Assembly (NCBI RefSeq): GCF_004804275.1
Contig: NZ_STGI01000012.1
Location: 1-64,000, forward strand
From: Herbaspirillum sp. ST 5-3
GTDB lineage: Bacteria > Pseudomonadota > Gammaproteobacteria > Burkholderiales > Burkholderiaceae_D
Length of the DNA stretch: 64,000 nucleotides
Reading direction: 5' to 3'
The notes beneath the pieces are model-generated. The model made no database searches, was not told the DNA's origin, and saw only the letters and a list, made by a program, of their open reading frames with translations. A program made the translations under genes and the position numbers. Shown piece after piece: positions 53,316 to 62,649 of the stretch. Within the stretch, counting starts at the first letter, position 1. Each line of letters starts with the position of its first letter.

Positions 53316-54905
53316 ATGAGACAAATTGAAGAACGAAAACAAGAGGTGTCGGACCTGTTTCGCGCGCGCGAATTGCTCACTGCCATTGCGCTGATTGTTT
53401 CTCTTGTCATCACTTATAACCTTTGGACAACAGCGAGTCATGTTGCCTCCCAAGCACTGCGAACGAGCTTCGATTATCGGGTGCGCGAATCGAATGAGCG
53501 GATTCGGCAACGTGTCAGAATATATGAGCAAGTACTGCGCTCGACAGCGGGCCTGTTCAATGCGACGCAGCCTGTCACGCGCAGAAGCTTTCGCATCTTC
53601 GTCAATACGCTGCAACTCGCGGACAACTTTCCGGGAATACAGGGAATCGGCTTTGCCGAAGTGATACGGCCCGGCGAAATGGAACGGCACATCGCGTCGG
53701 TGCGCAAGGAAGGCTTTCCGAATTACACCGTCTGGCCGCAGGGAAATCGGGAAATCTATACGGCGATCGTGTTTCTTGAACCTTTCAGCGGCAGGAATCT
53801 GCGAGCCTTCGGTTACGACATGTTTTCCGACCCAGCCCGCCACGCGGCGATGGTGCAGGCGCGCGACAGTGGCTCAGCAGCTGTGTCGGGCAAGGTCATC
53901 CTGGTGCAGGAGGCGGGAGGCAATGTGCAGTCCGGTTTTCTGATGTACTTGCCGATCTTTCGGCCCGGCGCGCGGATAGACACGCTCGAACAGCGGCGCG
54001 CGAATCTGTTCGGTTGGGTGTATGCCCCGTTTCGCATGGACGATTTGATGCAGAGCCTGAACGGTGAACAATCCGATGACCTTGATATCGAAATTTACGA
54101 CAATACCAACCTGGTAGAACAGGCAAGGATGCACGACTCCGTCAAGTCGAACAATGCGCTTAGCCCACAGCACGGGTTCAGGAGCATCAACCGCATCGAA
54201 GCGGGCAACCGCACCTGGACGGTCGTCATTAGCGCCTTGCCGGTTTTCGAGGGAAAAATGCAATCGGACCGGCCGATGATCATTTTGCAGGCGGGCATCA
54301 GTATCAGCCTGCTGATCACCTTGCTGATCTGGCTTTTCCTGGATGATCGCGCCCGCGCGCTGCAGGCGGCCGAACAGGCAATGCAACTGGCGCTGTACGA
54401 TACGCTGACCGGTCTGCCCAACCGCAAGCTGCTGGACGAGCGCATCGAGCAGGCGCTGGTCAAGGCCAAGCGCAGCAAGAGCCACGTCGCACTGCTCTTC
54501 ATCGACCTCGACCGCTTCAAGCCGGTCAACGACCACTATGGCCATGCCTACGGCGACCTGCTGCTCAAGGAAGTCGCCCTGCGCTTGCGAAGTTGCGTGC
54601 GCGAATCGGATACCGCCTCGCGCCTGGGCGGCGACGAGTTCGTCGCCTTGCTGTCGGACACCGAAGGCGCACATGCCGTGCAAACGGTCGCCGACAAGAT
54701 TCTGGAACGGCTGACCGAACCCTATGAAATCGCCGGCCACACCTTCGACATCTCCGCCAGCATCGGCGCAGCCCTCTACCCCAACAACGGCCTTGACGCC
54801 AAATCCCTGATGAAAAGCGCCGACCTCGCGATGTACGACGCCAAGAACAGCGGCCGCAGCAACGTGAAGATGGCGCGTTCCGTTCTCAAAAGTATGCCGG
54901 ATTGA
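53316..54905 (+). CDS. CHASE-domain diguanylate cyclase
   Basis: A 529-residue membrane protein. TM1 is at about residues 20-40, an extracytoplasmic CHASE sensor occupies about 70-290 (FPGIQGIGFAEVI is its hallmark), TM2 about 325-348, then a GGDEF domain with RLGGDEFVAL. The RESD motif five residues before GGDEF is the product-inhibition I-site. The ATG at 53316 gives the correct membrane anchor. It makes c-di-GMP in response to a small external ligand. No partner gene is adjacent. Confidence 0.94.
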   Translation: MRQIEERKQEVSDLFRARELLTAIALIVSLVITYNLWTTASHVASQALRTSFDYRVRESNERIRQRVRIYEQVLRSTAGLFNATQPVTRRSFRIFVNTLQLADNFPGIQGIGFAEVIRPGEMERHIASVRKEGFPNYTVWPQGNREIYTAIVFLEPFSGRNLRAFGYDMFSDPARHAAMVQARDSGSAAVSGKVILVQEAGGNVQSGFLMYLPIFRPGARIDTLEQRRANLFGWVYAPFRMDDLMQSLNGEQSDDLDIEIYDNTNLVEQARMHDSVKSNNALSPQHGFRSINRIEAGNRTWTVVISALPVFEGKMQSDRPMIILQAGISISLLITLLIWLFLDDRARALQAAEQAMQLALYDTLTGLPNRKLLDERIEQALVKAKRSKSHVALLFIDLDRFKPVNDHYGHAYGDLLLKEVALRLRSCVRESDTASRLGGDEFVALLSDTEGAHAVQTVADKILERLTEPYEIAGHTFDISASIGAALYPNNGLDAKSLMKSADLAMYDAKNSGRSNVKMARSVLKSMPD

Positions 54906-54929
54906 GCTTGCCCGGGATTGCGGACAAGC
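54906..54929. terminator. Convergent hairpin
   Basis: GCTTG-c-CCG pairs with CGG-a-CAAGC around GGATTG. It lies immediately after the CHASE-GGDEF stop, between convergent genes. A T-tract is absent. Confidence 0.4.
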
Positions 54930-54940
54930 GGCATCAGCCT

Positions 54941-55816
54941 TCATTCGAACAAATAGCGTATCGCTGCATCCGACATCTCGGCATTGCTGTGTCCAACCCG
55001 AGGAACGCTGAGCAGTTTCCAGCGGAACGGAACCCGGCGCGCTGCGGCCTGGCGCTGTGCAAGCCGGAAGAAGGCTTGCCCGCGCTCATAGCGGTTTTTC
55101 CCTTGCTCCATGGCCTCCGGCGAGCGCGGCAATCCTTCGCTCTCGGGGTCGATGTCATCTTCGCCGAGCATCACCACGAGGCGGCGCGCAAACACCGCAT
55201 CCCGCTGCTGTTCGCTCACCAGCGCCGGATCCAGGCGCATCGGGAACGCCGATGCCGGCGATGACGCATAAACCGGCATGGTGTAGGCGCCGGCATTGGC
55301 AGCAAACGCGATATCGACGCGCGAGGTTGGCATGAACAGCATGAAGCGATGCACGAACTGCGCACCGGCCGAGTGGCCGAACAGATAATACTTTCCGACA
55401 GCCAGTCCGTCGCGCCGCTGCAGATCGTCGAACAAATGCTCGATGGTCCGGAACAGCCAGTGTTCCCGGCGCGGATCGGTCACATTGCCGAACTGGTATT
55501 CGTCGATCGAAAAATACTTGTCCGCGAACTCCGGCACGACCACCAGTAATTTGTTTTTCTCCGCATGACCGATCCATTGGTCGCGATACTGGTCGCCCTT
55601 GCGGTCGGCGCCGGGCATCACGATCATGATCTTCACCCTGTTGTCGAGCGAAGCCGGCTTGTAGTACCAGACTGAAATCGGCCTGCCGGGACTGACGGCA
55701 TCATCGGCGAACAGAAAGTGACCACTGCCGGCCGGCAGCGCGGCGGCATGCGCGAGCGGCGATGCCAGTAAAAAGTAGATCGCCGAGCGGGCAAGAAATG
55801 ATTTCAGCAAGCGCAA
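54941..55816 (-). CDS. Exported alpha/beta-hydrolase (esterase) protein
   Basis: A 291-residue protein with a signal peptide (cleavage near residue 25, AHA). The fold has the nucleophile elbow GHSAGAQFVH, a likely acid in LGEDDIDP and a catalytic His near VGHSNAEM. The early part, SVWYYKPASLDNRVKIMIVMPGADRKGDQYRDQW, resembles esterase/PHB-depolymerase-type serine hydrolases. It is secreted or periplasmic. Substrate unknown. It converges on the CHASE-GGDEF gene. Confidence 0.82.
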   Translation of the reverse strand: MRLLKSFLARSAIYFLLASPLAHAAALPAGSGHFLFADDAVSPGRPISVWYYKPASLDNRVKIMIVMPGADRKGDQYRDQWIGHAEKNKLLVVVPEFADKYFSIDEYQFGNVTDPRREHWLFRTIEHLFDDLQRRDGLAVGKYYLFGHSAGAQFVHRFMLFMPTSRVDIAFAANAGAYTMPVYASSPASAFPMRLDPALVSEQQRDAVFARRLVVMLGEDDIDPESEGLPRSPEAMEQGKNRYERGQAFFRLAQRQAAARRVPFRWKLLSVPRVGHSNAEMSDAAIRYLFE

Positions 55817-55943
55817 TACCGGTCTCCACTGTCCAGAATGATCGAGGTTCTATTTAATCCCCGGTGGCCGGACGCGGCTTGGTGTTGATCAAGCATTGCG
55901 CAAAAGACACGGCATCCGTCATTCCGATTTAAATGTGTCTATT

Positions 55944-55959
55944 TGTGACATCTGTCACA
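55944..55959. promoter_or_regulatory. Perfect CRP-type binding site
   Basis: TGTGA-CATCTG-TCACA matches the CRP/Clp-family consensus TGTGA-N6-TCACA at every conserved base. Its centre is 41.5 bases upstream of the start site predicted from a TATATT at 55981-55986, exactly the class II activation position. Confidence 0.65.
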
Positions 55960-55980
55960 TTTCGTATCGTGCAAGCGACA

Positions 55981-55986
55981 TATATT
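55981..55986 (+). promoter_or_regulatory. -10 element of candidate small transcript
   Basis: TATATT, placed so that transcription would begin near 55993. There is no good -35, as expected for an activator-dependent promoter using the CRP-type site upstream. Confidence 0.5.
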
Positions 55987-55992
55987 TGAGCC

Positions 55993-56057
55993 GTAACATG
56001 AATTCTCCAAACGAGCTTTTGGCCCGCTGACCGCAAGTCGGCGGGCCGTTTCTTTTT
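55993..56057 (+). ncRNA. Candidate CRP-activated small RNA or micro-ORF transcript
   Basis: A predicted transcript of about 65 bases between a CRP-type promoter and a strong intrinsic terminator, with no protein gene on this strand within a kilobase upstream. It contains a ten-codon open frame (55998-56030, MNSPNELLAR) that runs into the terminator stem, so it might alternatively be a leader-peptide transcript. Inferred entirely from promoter and terminator placement. Confidence 0.4.
56021..56057 (+). terminator. Strong intrinsic terminator on the plus strand
   Basis: GGCCCGC pairs with GCGGGCC, extended inside by GAC/GTC around CGCAA, and is followed by GTTTCTTTTT. The T-tract orients it for the plus strand, where no protein gene ends. 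The minus strand has only AAAAG after the stem. Confidence 0.75.
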
Positions 56058-56071
56058 GGGCGCTCGGAGTA

Positions 56072-56662
56072 TCAGAACGACGAACCGGGCTGCTGCAGGA
56101 AGGCGAGTTCCTCCGGCGTGGAGGCGCGGCCGAGGATGCGGTTGCGATGCGGGAATCGGCCGAAGCGGGCAATGACCTCGCGATGCCGCAGCGCGAAGTC
56201 CAGGAAGCCGGAAAACGCAGCGGCATCCGCCGCCGCCAATTCCTGAAACAATGCCACGCACCGCTCCTGGTCCTGCAAGGATTCGGAGTGCTCCAGCGGC
56301 AGATAGAAGAACACCCTCTCGATCGGGCGCAGCGCGTGGTGCAATCCTTCCTGCAAGCCCTGCCTGCACCAGGCCTGCGCCAGCGTATCGAAGGCAAAGG
56401 CTTGCGGCGTGTCGCGATACATATTGCGCGGAAATTGATCGGTGAGAATGATGAGCGCCAGGCATCCAGTTGCGCTCGACAACCACGCGTCCAGTTGCCT
56501 GCCGGCCGCCGACAGCACGCTCGGTTCGAAGCGTTGGCGGATCTGCTCGTCGGTGCGCGGATCCTTGCGCCACCACAGGGCGGCGCGCTGCTGCGCGACG
56601 ACCGCGTCATCCGCGCTGTCGCCGAACCAGAATTGGCGGATCGATGCTGGGGTTTCGATCAT
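56072..56662 (-). CDS. DUF924 family protein
   Basis: A 196-residue soluble helical protein of the DUF924 family. Family features: SIRQFWFGDS at the N-terminus, WWRKDPRTDEQIRQRF, LIILTDQFPRNMYRDTPQAFAFD, YLPLEHSES and the C-terminal GRFPHRNRILGRASTPEE. The start at 56662 overlaps the upstream small gene's stop as ATGA, which supports it over the ATG 11 codons earlier. No biochemical role is established for the family; it has a TPR-like predicted fold. Confidence 0.88.
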   Translation of the reverse strand: MIETPASIRQFWFGDSADDAVVAQQRAALWWRKDPRTDEQIRQRFEPSVLSAAGRQLDAWLSSATGCLALIILTDQFPRNMYRDTPQAFAFDTLAQAWCRQGLQEGLHHALRPIERVFFYLPLEHSESLQDQERCVALFQELAAADAAAFSGFLDFALRHREVIARFGRFPHRNRILGRASTPEELAFLQQPGSSF

Positions 56663-56889
56663 GGGAACGATGTCCGGCTTTCTTTCCTCAGCCATTCATC
56701 ATCGCTCCTGACCGCCTCGTCGACCTGGCCGGCGAGCTTGATGGCGACCTCGACCGATTTCCGGATGTAGGCTTCTTCATTGTTTTCGCTGATCTGCCGG
56801 CTCTGCAGATACCCGACAAAGATGGTGGCCGCCATGCCGGCCACGACCGACTCGCTGTGTTGCAGGTGGAGATAAACCTCGTTGCTCAT
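56659..56889 (-). CDS. Small hypothetical protein coupled to DUF924 gene
   Basis: A 76-residue soluble helical protein with an Ala/Glu-rich middle (YIRKSVEVAIKLAGQVDEAV). No domain is recognised. The ATG at 56889 has a GGGAGG ribosome site eight bases upstream. Its stop overlaps the DUF924 start (ATGA), so the two are translationally coupled. Confidence 0.65.
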   Translation of the reverse strand: MSNEVYLHLQHSESVVAGMAATIFVGYLQSRQISENNEEAYIRKSVEVAIKLAGQVDEAVRSDDEWLRKESRTSFP

Positions 56890-57036
56890 GATGCGGCCTC
56901 CCGTTGGCAGGAAATGGATAACGACGCGATGTCCTTGCAGGATTGACAAGGACAGTCTAGCGCGCCAATGCCGAAGCTGCAAAATCAGGCGAATGCGCCT
57001 TTCCGCGAAAAAATCGAAAGTGGAATAGTATTGAGG

Positions 57037-57054
57037 GAATTGGTATGCCAATTC
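57037..57054. promoter_or_regulatory. Palindromic operator upstream of the acyl-CoA synthetase
   Basis: GAATTGGTATGCCAATTC is a perfect seven-base inverted repeat around TATG, 45 bases before the synthetase ATG. The form resembles operators of GntR/FCD or TetR-type regulators. No such regulator gene is adjacent. Confidence 0.55.
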
Positions 57055-57099
57055 AGGCCGCTTATCCTGCCGTTTTTCCGATTATTCCGACAATTCAGT

Positions 57100-58671
57100 A
57101 TGACCACTCAATCGACTATCGATACCGTACTTGAAGAGAACTTCAACACACTTCCGCACTTGGTCCACCTGCACGCGGCTGCCAATCCGGCGCGCGACGC
57201 CTTCATCCAGGACGGCCAGCGCCTGAGCTTCGCGCAACTCGACACCCTGATGGACCGGATCGCGGCAGCCTTGCAACGCGACGGATTGCAGCCGCGCGAC
57301 GCCATCGCGATTTGTGCCAGCACATCGATTCCCTATGCCGCAGTGTTCCTCGGCGGCCTGCGCGCCGGCGTCGCGGTCGCCCCGCTGGCGCCTTCGTCTT
57401 CGCCGCAAAGCCTGGCCTCCATGGCCAGGGATGCGGACGCGCGCGTGCTGTTCGTCGACCAGGCCGTCGCCCAGGCGCTGGAGCCGGTGCGCGACAGCCT
57501 CCCGGCGACGATCGTCGCATTGGACGACAGCGCGGCGGGCATCCCGTTCCGCGACTGGCTGGCCGCACCCAGCGCGCAGCCCAAACCGGTCGACATCCAG
57601 CCGGACTGGCCGTTCAACATCATCTATTCCTCCGGCACCACCGGCGCGCCCAAGGGCATCGTGCAGCCGCACTCCATGCGCTGGACGCACATCCAGCGCG
57701 CGCGGGTCAACAGCTACGACGCGACGGCCGTCACGCTGGTGTCGACGCCCCTGTATTCGAATACCACGCTGGTGAGCTTCCTGCCGACCGTCGGACTGGG
57801 CGGCACCACGGTCATGATGGCCAAGTTCGATGCCGGCGCCTTCCTCGCGCTGGCGCAACAGCATCGCGTCACGCATGCCATGCTGGTGCCGGTACAATAC
57901 CAGCGCATCATGGCGCGCGAGGATTTCGGCTCCCATGACCTGTCGTCCTTCCGGATGAAGTTCTGCACCAGCGCGCCTTTTTCGGCGGCGCTCAAGGCCG
58001 ACATCCTGCAACGCTGGCCGGGCGGCCTGATCGAGTATTACGGCATGACCGAAGGCGGCGGCACCTGCATGCTGGCCGCGCACGAGTTCCCGGACAAGCT
58101 GCATACCGTCGGCAAGCCGGCGCCGGGACATGACATCCGCCTGATCGACGACGCCGGCAAGGAAGTCGCGCCGGGCGAACTGGGCGAGGTGGTCGGTCAC
58201 TCACCGGCGATGATGGCGGGCTATCACAAGCAGCCCGAAAAGACCGCCGAGGCCGAGTGGTACGACCCGAGCGGCAAGCGCTTCATCCGCACCGGCGACG
58301 TCGGCCGCTTCGACGAGGACGGCTTCCTGACGCTGATGGACCGCAAGAAGGACATGATCATTTCGGGCGGCTTCAATGTGTATCCGAGCGATCTGGAAGC
58401 CGTGCTGATGCAGCATCCGGACGTGGCCGAAGCGGCGGTGGTGGGCGCGCCCTCCACGCGCTGGGGCGAAACGCCGGTTGCGGTCGTGGTGCCGAAGAAG
58501 GGTGCGGCGCTGCAGGAACAGGAACTGCTCGACTGGGCCAACGAGCGCCTCGGCAAGACGCAGCGGCTGGCCGCTGTGCGCATCGCGTCGGTGCTGCCGC
58601 GCAGCGCGATCGGCAAGGTATTGAAGCGCGAGCTGCGCGACAGTCTCGCCGCCACGCTCGGCCCGCTGTAA
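57100..58671 (+). CDS. Class I adenylate-forming acyl-CoA ligase
   Basis: A 523-residue ANL-family ligase. The P-loop is IIYSSGTTGAPKGIVQPH, followed by EYYGMTEGGG, TGDVGRFDEDGFLTLMDRKKDMIISGG and a C-terminal SAIGKVLKREL with catalytic Lys. The ATG at 57100 gives the normal family N-terminus. A thioesterase II gene follows by 42 bases, suggesting control of an acyl-CoA pool. The substrate could be a branched, aromatic or medium-chain acid. Confidence 0.92.
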   Translation: MTTQSTIDTVLEENFNTLPHLVHLHAAANPARDAFIQDGQRLSFAQLDTLMDRIAAALQRDGLQPRDAIAICASTSIPYAAVFLGGLRAGVAVAPLAPSSSPQSLASMARDADARVLFVDQAVAQALEPVRDSLPATIVALDDSAAGIPFRDWLAAPSAQPKPVDIQPDWPFNIIYSSGTTGAPKGIVQPHSMRWTHIQRARVNSYDATAVTLVSTPLYSNTTLVSFLPTVGLGGTTVMMAKFDAGAFLALAQQHRVTHAMLVPVQYQRIMAREDFGSHDLSSFRMKFCTSAPFSAALKADILQRWPGGLIEYYGMTEGGGTCMLAAHEFPDKLHTVGKPAPGHDIRLIDDAGKEVAPGELGEVVGHSPAMMAGYHKQPEKTAEAEWYDPSGKRFIRTGDVGRFDEDGFLTLMDRKKDMIISGGFNVYPSDLEAVLMQHPDVAEAAVVGAPSTRWGETPVAVVVPKKGAALQEQELLDWANERLGKTQRLAAVRIASVLPRSAIGKVLKRELRDSLAATLGPL

Positions 58672-58713
58672 TCGCAGGGACGACATTCACGTTTTTAGGG
58701 ACAGTCAACAAAC

Positions 58714-59580
58714 ATGCTGGACGATTCACTTTTCAATACCGACGAGATCCTGGGTCTGCTGAAACCGGAGCAGACCGGCGTCGACCGCTTTCGCGGGCAG
58801 AGCCATTTCATGGGCAGCCCGAACGTCTTTGGCGGCCAGGTGCTGGGACAGTCACTGTATGCCGCCTCCATGACCGTGGAGGGACGACGGCCGCACTCGC
58901 TGCATTCGATGTTCATCCTGCCCGGCAACCACGGTCTCCCGATCGATTACGAGGTCGAGCGCGTGCGCGACGGCGGTTCGTTCAGCACGCGCCGCGTGGT
59001 CGCTTACCAGGAAGGGCGCCGCATCTTCGTGATGTCGACTTCGTTCCAGACCGTGGAAGAGGGCTTGTCGCATCAGAAAGACGCGCCGCCGCATGATGCG
59101 CCGGAGTCGCTGGCGTCGAGCATCGAGATCTGGAAAAAGCATGCAGTCAATGCGAAGCGTCCGTTCCGCCCGGTACCGGTCGATTTCCGCGCCGACCATG
59201 CGGGCGACATCTACAGCGGCCATCAGGGCAAGCCGAGCAAGCAGGTGTGGACCCGTTCGCCGGTTGCGCTGCCCGACGACGTGCTGGTGCATGAAACGTT
59301 GTTCGCCTATGTGTCGGATTACGGGCTGTTGTGGACTTCCTTGCAGCCGCATCATGTTTCCATGGGCGACCCGCGCCTGCAGATTGCCAGCCTCGATCAC
59401 ACCATCTGGTTCCACCGGCCGTTCCGCATGGACGAATGGCTGCTGTTCGCGATGGAAAGTCCGAATGCGTCCGGCGGACGCGGATTGTGCCTGGCCCATG
59501 TGTACCAGCGCGACGGCACGCTGGTGGCGACGCTGGCGCAGGAGGGCCTGATCCGGCTGCGCGAAAAAACGAAGTCATAA
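58714..59580 (+). CDS. tesB: Acyl-CoA thioesterase II
   Basis: A 288-residue double-hotdog thioesterase. The conserved regions FGGQVLGQSLYAASMTVE and the C-terminal SLDHTIWFHRPFRMDEWLLFAMESPNASGGRGLCLAHVYQRDGTLVATLAQEGLIR (given in part) match TesB; Asp and Gln catalytic-site residues are present in DHTIWFH and QEG. It hydrolyses medium to long acyl-CoA to free acid. It lies downstream of an acyl-CoA ligase on the same strand, so together they may recycle a side acyl-CoA. Confidence 0.93.
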   Translation: MLDDSLFNTDEILGLLKPEQTGVDRFRGQSHFMGSPNVFGGQVLGQSLYAASMTVEGRRPHSLHSMFILPGNHGLPIDYEVERVRDGGSFSTRRVVAYQEGRRIFVMSTSFQTVEEGLSHQKDAPPHDAPESLASSIEIWKKHAVNAKRPFRPVPVDFRADHAGDIYSGHQGKPSKQVWTRSPVALPDDVLVHETLFAYVSDYGLLWTSLQPHHVSMGDPRLQIASLDHTIWFHRPFRMDEWLLFAMESPNASGGRGLCLAHVYQRDGTLVATLAQEGLIRLREKTKS

Positions 59581-59623
59581 TATTGCGCGCTTGCGCCTTT
59601 TTCTCTTCATTACTGGATTCAAC

Positions 59624-60397
59624 ATGGATGTTGTCTTGTCGCCGGAAGTGCTGGCGATGCTGTTTGCCGCGGCCATGGTCGCCGGTTTCATCGACGCGAT
59701 CGCCGGCGGCGGCGGGCTGATCACGATTCCGGCACTGCTGCTGGCGCAGGTTCCGCCGCTGCACACGCTGGCCACCAACAAGCTGCAAGGCAGCTTCGGC
59801 TCGCTGACCGCTTCGCTGATGGCGCTGCGCCGGGGACTGGTGACCTGGTCCGACATGCGCGTCCTGTTTGCCGCGTCACTGATCGGCGCCGGTCTCGGCG
59901 CGTATGCAGTGCAATTCGTCAACGCCAAGGCGCTCGATGTCATCATTCCGGTGGTGCTGCTCGGCATAGGCTTGTATTTCATGCTGGCGCCGGGTGCTGG
60001 CAACATCGACGGCCAGCCGCGCATGAACAGCGCCGCCTATCAGGGCGTGGTGGTGCCGGGCATCGGTTTTTACGACGGCATGTTCGGCCCCGGCACCGGC
60101 TCGTTCTTCTCGATGGCCGGCGTCGCATTGCGGGGACACAACCTGGTGACCGCAACCGCGCAGGCCAAGGTGCTCAACTTCGCAAGTAACATCGCCTCGC
60201 TCGCGGTGTTCATTGCCGGCGGCAAGGTCATGTGGGCAGTCGGCGCCACCATGATCGGCGGGCAGGTGATCGGATCATGGGGCGGCTCGCACGCGATGGT
60301 GCGCGGCGGCACCAGGTTGATCCGGCCGATGATCGTGACGGTCTGCTGCGTGATGCTGGGACGCTATGCGTGGCAGAAGGGCTGGCTGGTGTTCTGA
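59624..60397 (+). CDS. TSUP (TauE/SafE) family anion transporter
   Basis: A 257-residue inner-membrane protein with about seven or eight hydrophobic segments. The TSUP hallmark is AAMVAGFIDAIAGGGGLITIPALLLA near the N-terminus, and a second copy (GVVVPGIGFYDGMFGPGTGSFFSMAGVAL) occurs in the second half. It exports or imports a sulfite, sulfonate or organic anion. The ATG at 59624 is chosen for the normal N-terminus. The transported anion is unknown. Confidence 0.9.
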   Translation: MDVVLSPEVLAMLFAAAMVAGFIDAIAGGGGLITIPALLLAQVPPLHTLATNKLQGSFGSLTASLMALRRGLVTWSDMRVLFAASLIGAGLGAYAVQFVNAKALDVIIPVVLLGIGLYFMLAPGAGNIDGQPRMNSAAYQGVVVPGIGFYDGMFGPGTGSFFSMAGVALRGHNLVTATAQAKVLNFASNIASLAVFIAGGKVMWAVGATMIGGQVIGSWGGSHAMVRGGTRLIRPMIVTVCCVMLGRYAWQKGWLVF

Positions 60398-60458
60398 TTG
60401 GAATCGCTTGCCGCGGCAAGGGTCGAACACGGATTGCGGATTGCAGCGGGAGAATGCC

Positions 60459-60695
60459 ATGTACATGGTGTATTGGACGCAAGTTGAAAACGAGCAGACC
60501 ATGCCGCACAGCCAGGGTTTTCCTTCCGAGGACATGAGCGGCGCGCTGAAATTCATGGAAGCCCTGCGCACGCGGCAACGCGCCGGCGAGCCGGTCTGCT
60601 TCATCACCATGTGTTCCGAGCATCCCGACTCGGTGGGTTTTCCCGGTGTCGCCGAACCGCATCCGGATTACAGCTGGAAGAAGCGCCGAAAATAA
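60459..60695 (+). CDS. Small hypothetical protein
   Basis: A 78-residue basic protein beginning MYMVYWTQVENEQTMPHSQGFPSEDMSGALKFMEALRTRQR (first part quoted in short pieces: MYMVYWTQVE, GALKFMEALR). It ends in KKRRK. No domain is recognised. The ATG is preceded by GGGAGA. It lies between the TSUP gene and the antiporter gene and may be co-transcribed with the former. Confidence 0.65.
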   Translation: MYMVYWTQVENEQTMPHSQGFPSEDMSGALKFMEALRTRQRAGEPVCFITMCSEHPDSVGFPGVAEPHPDYSWKKRRK

Positions 60696-60821
60696 GCGCC
60701 TTCCCGACTTGATCCAGATAACACCACGCCGCAATTTTCTGCCGGCAGTGTCGTTTTTTTCAGCAAAATCCACGACAATCGTGCGTTCCTGCGCGGCACG
60801 CATCAAAACAGGTCTTTACTC

Positions 60822-62585
60822 GTGGAAGCACATCAAGCCTTACCCTATTTGCGCGAGACGCTCATGTTTCTCGTGCTCACCGGCATTCTGATTCCGCTGT
60901 TGCAGCGCTGGCGCGTCAACCAGGTGCTGGGTTTTCTCGCAGTCGGCACCGTGGTCGGCCCCTTCGGCCTCGGCCTGCTCGCGAAAGGAGTGCCCTGGCT
61001 CGCCTACTTCACCTTCCCGCAACGCGAAGGCATCAATGTCCTGGCCGACCTCGGCGTCCTTTTCCTGATGTTCATGATCGGCCTGGAACTGTCGGCCGAG
61101 CGGCTGTGGGCCTTGCGCCGCTGGGTATTCGGCGCGGGCAGCGTGCAGGTGGTGTTCAGTGCCGCGATCATCGGCGGCCTGGCCTATGCATTCGGCAATC
61201 CGGTCGAAGCGGCGGTCGTCCTCGGCTGCGTGCTGTCGCTCTCGTCCACCGCAGTGGTGATGCAATTGATGACCGAGCGGCGCACGCTCGGCACGCCGCT
61301 TGGCCAGGCGGGATTCTCGATCCTGATGCTGCAGGATCTGGCCGTGGTCCCGCTGCTGATGCTGACGGATGTCCTGGCCAGGGGCGACAGCACCGGCGTG
61401 TTCAGCCTGGCCGGTTTCACCATGCTGAAATCGGTCGGCGCCATCGTCTTGATCTATTTCCTCGGCCGCCGCGTGATCCGTCCGCTGTTCCATTCCTTCA
61501 TCCAGCAACGCCAGCCGGATGTCTTCATGGCGCTGACCCTGCTGAGCTCGCTCGGCATCGCCGGTCTGACCGCGGCCGCCGGTCTGTCGATGGCCCTCGG
61601 CGCATTCCTGGCCGGCCTGTTGCTGGCGGAAACCGAATTCAAGCATGAAGTGGAAGTGACCATCGAGCCCTTCAAGGGTTTGCTGATGGGCTTGTTCTTC
61701 ATGTCGGTCGGCATGGAAATCGACGTGCGCGAAGTGCTGAAGACGCCGGTGCTGCTGCCGCTGTCGGTAGTCGGCCTGTTTCTCATCAAGTCGCTGGTGC
61801 TCGCCGTGATTTTCCGCATCGGCGGCTTCAGTTGGGGGCGCGCGGTCGAAGGCGGGACGCTGCTCGGACAGGGCGGCGAGTTCACCTTTATCGTCGTCGG
61901 CACTGCCACCGCTTTGCAATTGCTGAATCCGGCGACCGGCAAGTTCATCCTGCTGGTCGTCAGCTTGAGCCTGTTCGCCACACCCTTCGTGGCCAAGGCC
62001 GGACGCGCATTCGGCGATTGGTGGGAGAAACGCCACCCTGACGAGATGCCCCATCCGGAGGGCGCGGGACTGGAACCTGCCGGCGGGCATGTCATCCTCG
62101 CGGGATACGGGCGCGTCGGCCAATTGGTCGCGCAATTGCTGTCGGCGCAAGGCATCGCCTTTGTCGCGGTGGAGTCGAATCCGCGCCTGGTGGCGAAGCT
62201 GCATCCGCTCGGCGTACCGGTATTTTTCGGCGACGCGGCGCGTATCGAACTGCTGCGCAAGGTGCATGCGGATTCGGCGGCGGCGATCGTGTTGACCATG
62301 GACCATCCCGCCTCGGCATTGCATGCGGTCAAGGCAATCCGCCGCCTGTATCCGAGGCTGCCGCTGCTGGCGCGTTCGCGCGACGAAAAGCATGCGCAGG
62401 CGCTGAAGCAGGCGGGCGCCACTTTCGTGATTCCGGAGACGCTCGAAACCGGGCTGCAACTATCTGCCTTCGTGCTGCAAACGCTGGGCGTGGAAGAAGG
62501 CGCCGCCGCGCACACGATCCAGCTCGAACGCGAACGCCGCATTGCCGACCTGCTCGTTGCCCCTACTATCACCGAGGCAAAATAG
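60822..62585 (+). CDS. CPA2-family cation/proton antiporter with TrkA-N domain
   Basis: A 587-residue membrane protein with about 12 N-terminal transmembrane segments and a C-terminal NAD-binding TrkA-N domain. The transport core has [29 protein letters not shown] and [14 protein letters not shown]. The TrkA-N part has [18 protein letters not shown]. It resembles KefB/KefC and YbaL antiporters for potassium or sodium. The start is GTG at 60822; an internal ATG at 60864 is an alternative. It is isolated from its neighbours by short gaps. Confidence 0.92.
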   Translation: MEAHQALPYLRETLMFLVLTGILIPLLQRWRVNQVLGFLAVGTVVGPFGLGLLAKGVPWLAYFTFPQREGINVLADLGVLFLMFMIGLELSAERLWALRRWVFGAGSVQVVFSAAIIGGLAYAFGNPVEAAVVLGCVLSLSSTAVVMQLMTERRTLGTPLGQAGFSILMLQDLAVVPLLMLTDVLARGDSTGVFSLAGFTMLKSVGAIVLIYFLGRRVIRPLFHSFIQQRQPDVFMALTLLSSLGIAGLTAAAGLSMALGAFLAGLLLAETEFKHEVEVTIEPFKGLLMGLFFMSVGMEIDVREVLKTPVLLPLSVVGLFLIKSLVLAVIFRIGGFSWGRAVEGGTLLGQGGEFTFIVVGTATALQLLNPATGKFILLVVSLSLFATPFVAKAGRAFGDWWEKRHPDEMPHPEGAGLEPAGGHVILAGYGRVGQLVAQLLSAQGIAFVAVESNPRLVAKLHPLGVPVFFGDAARIELLRKVHADSAAAIVLTMDHPASALHAVKAIRRLYPRLPLLARSRDEKHAQALKQAGATFVIPETLETGLQLSAFVLQTLGVEEGAAAHTIQLERERRIADLLVAPTITEAK

Positions 62586-62649
62586 GCGGTCATACGGTGT
62601 ATGCTATGCACTGCATTCATCCCGAACAGGCAAGAAGAAAAGGAGCCCC

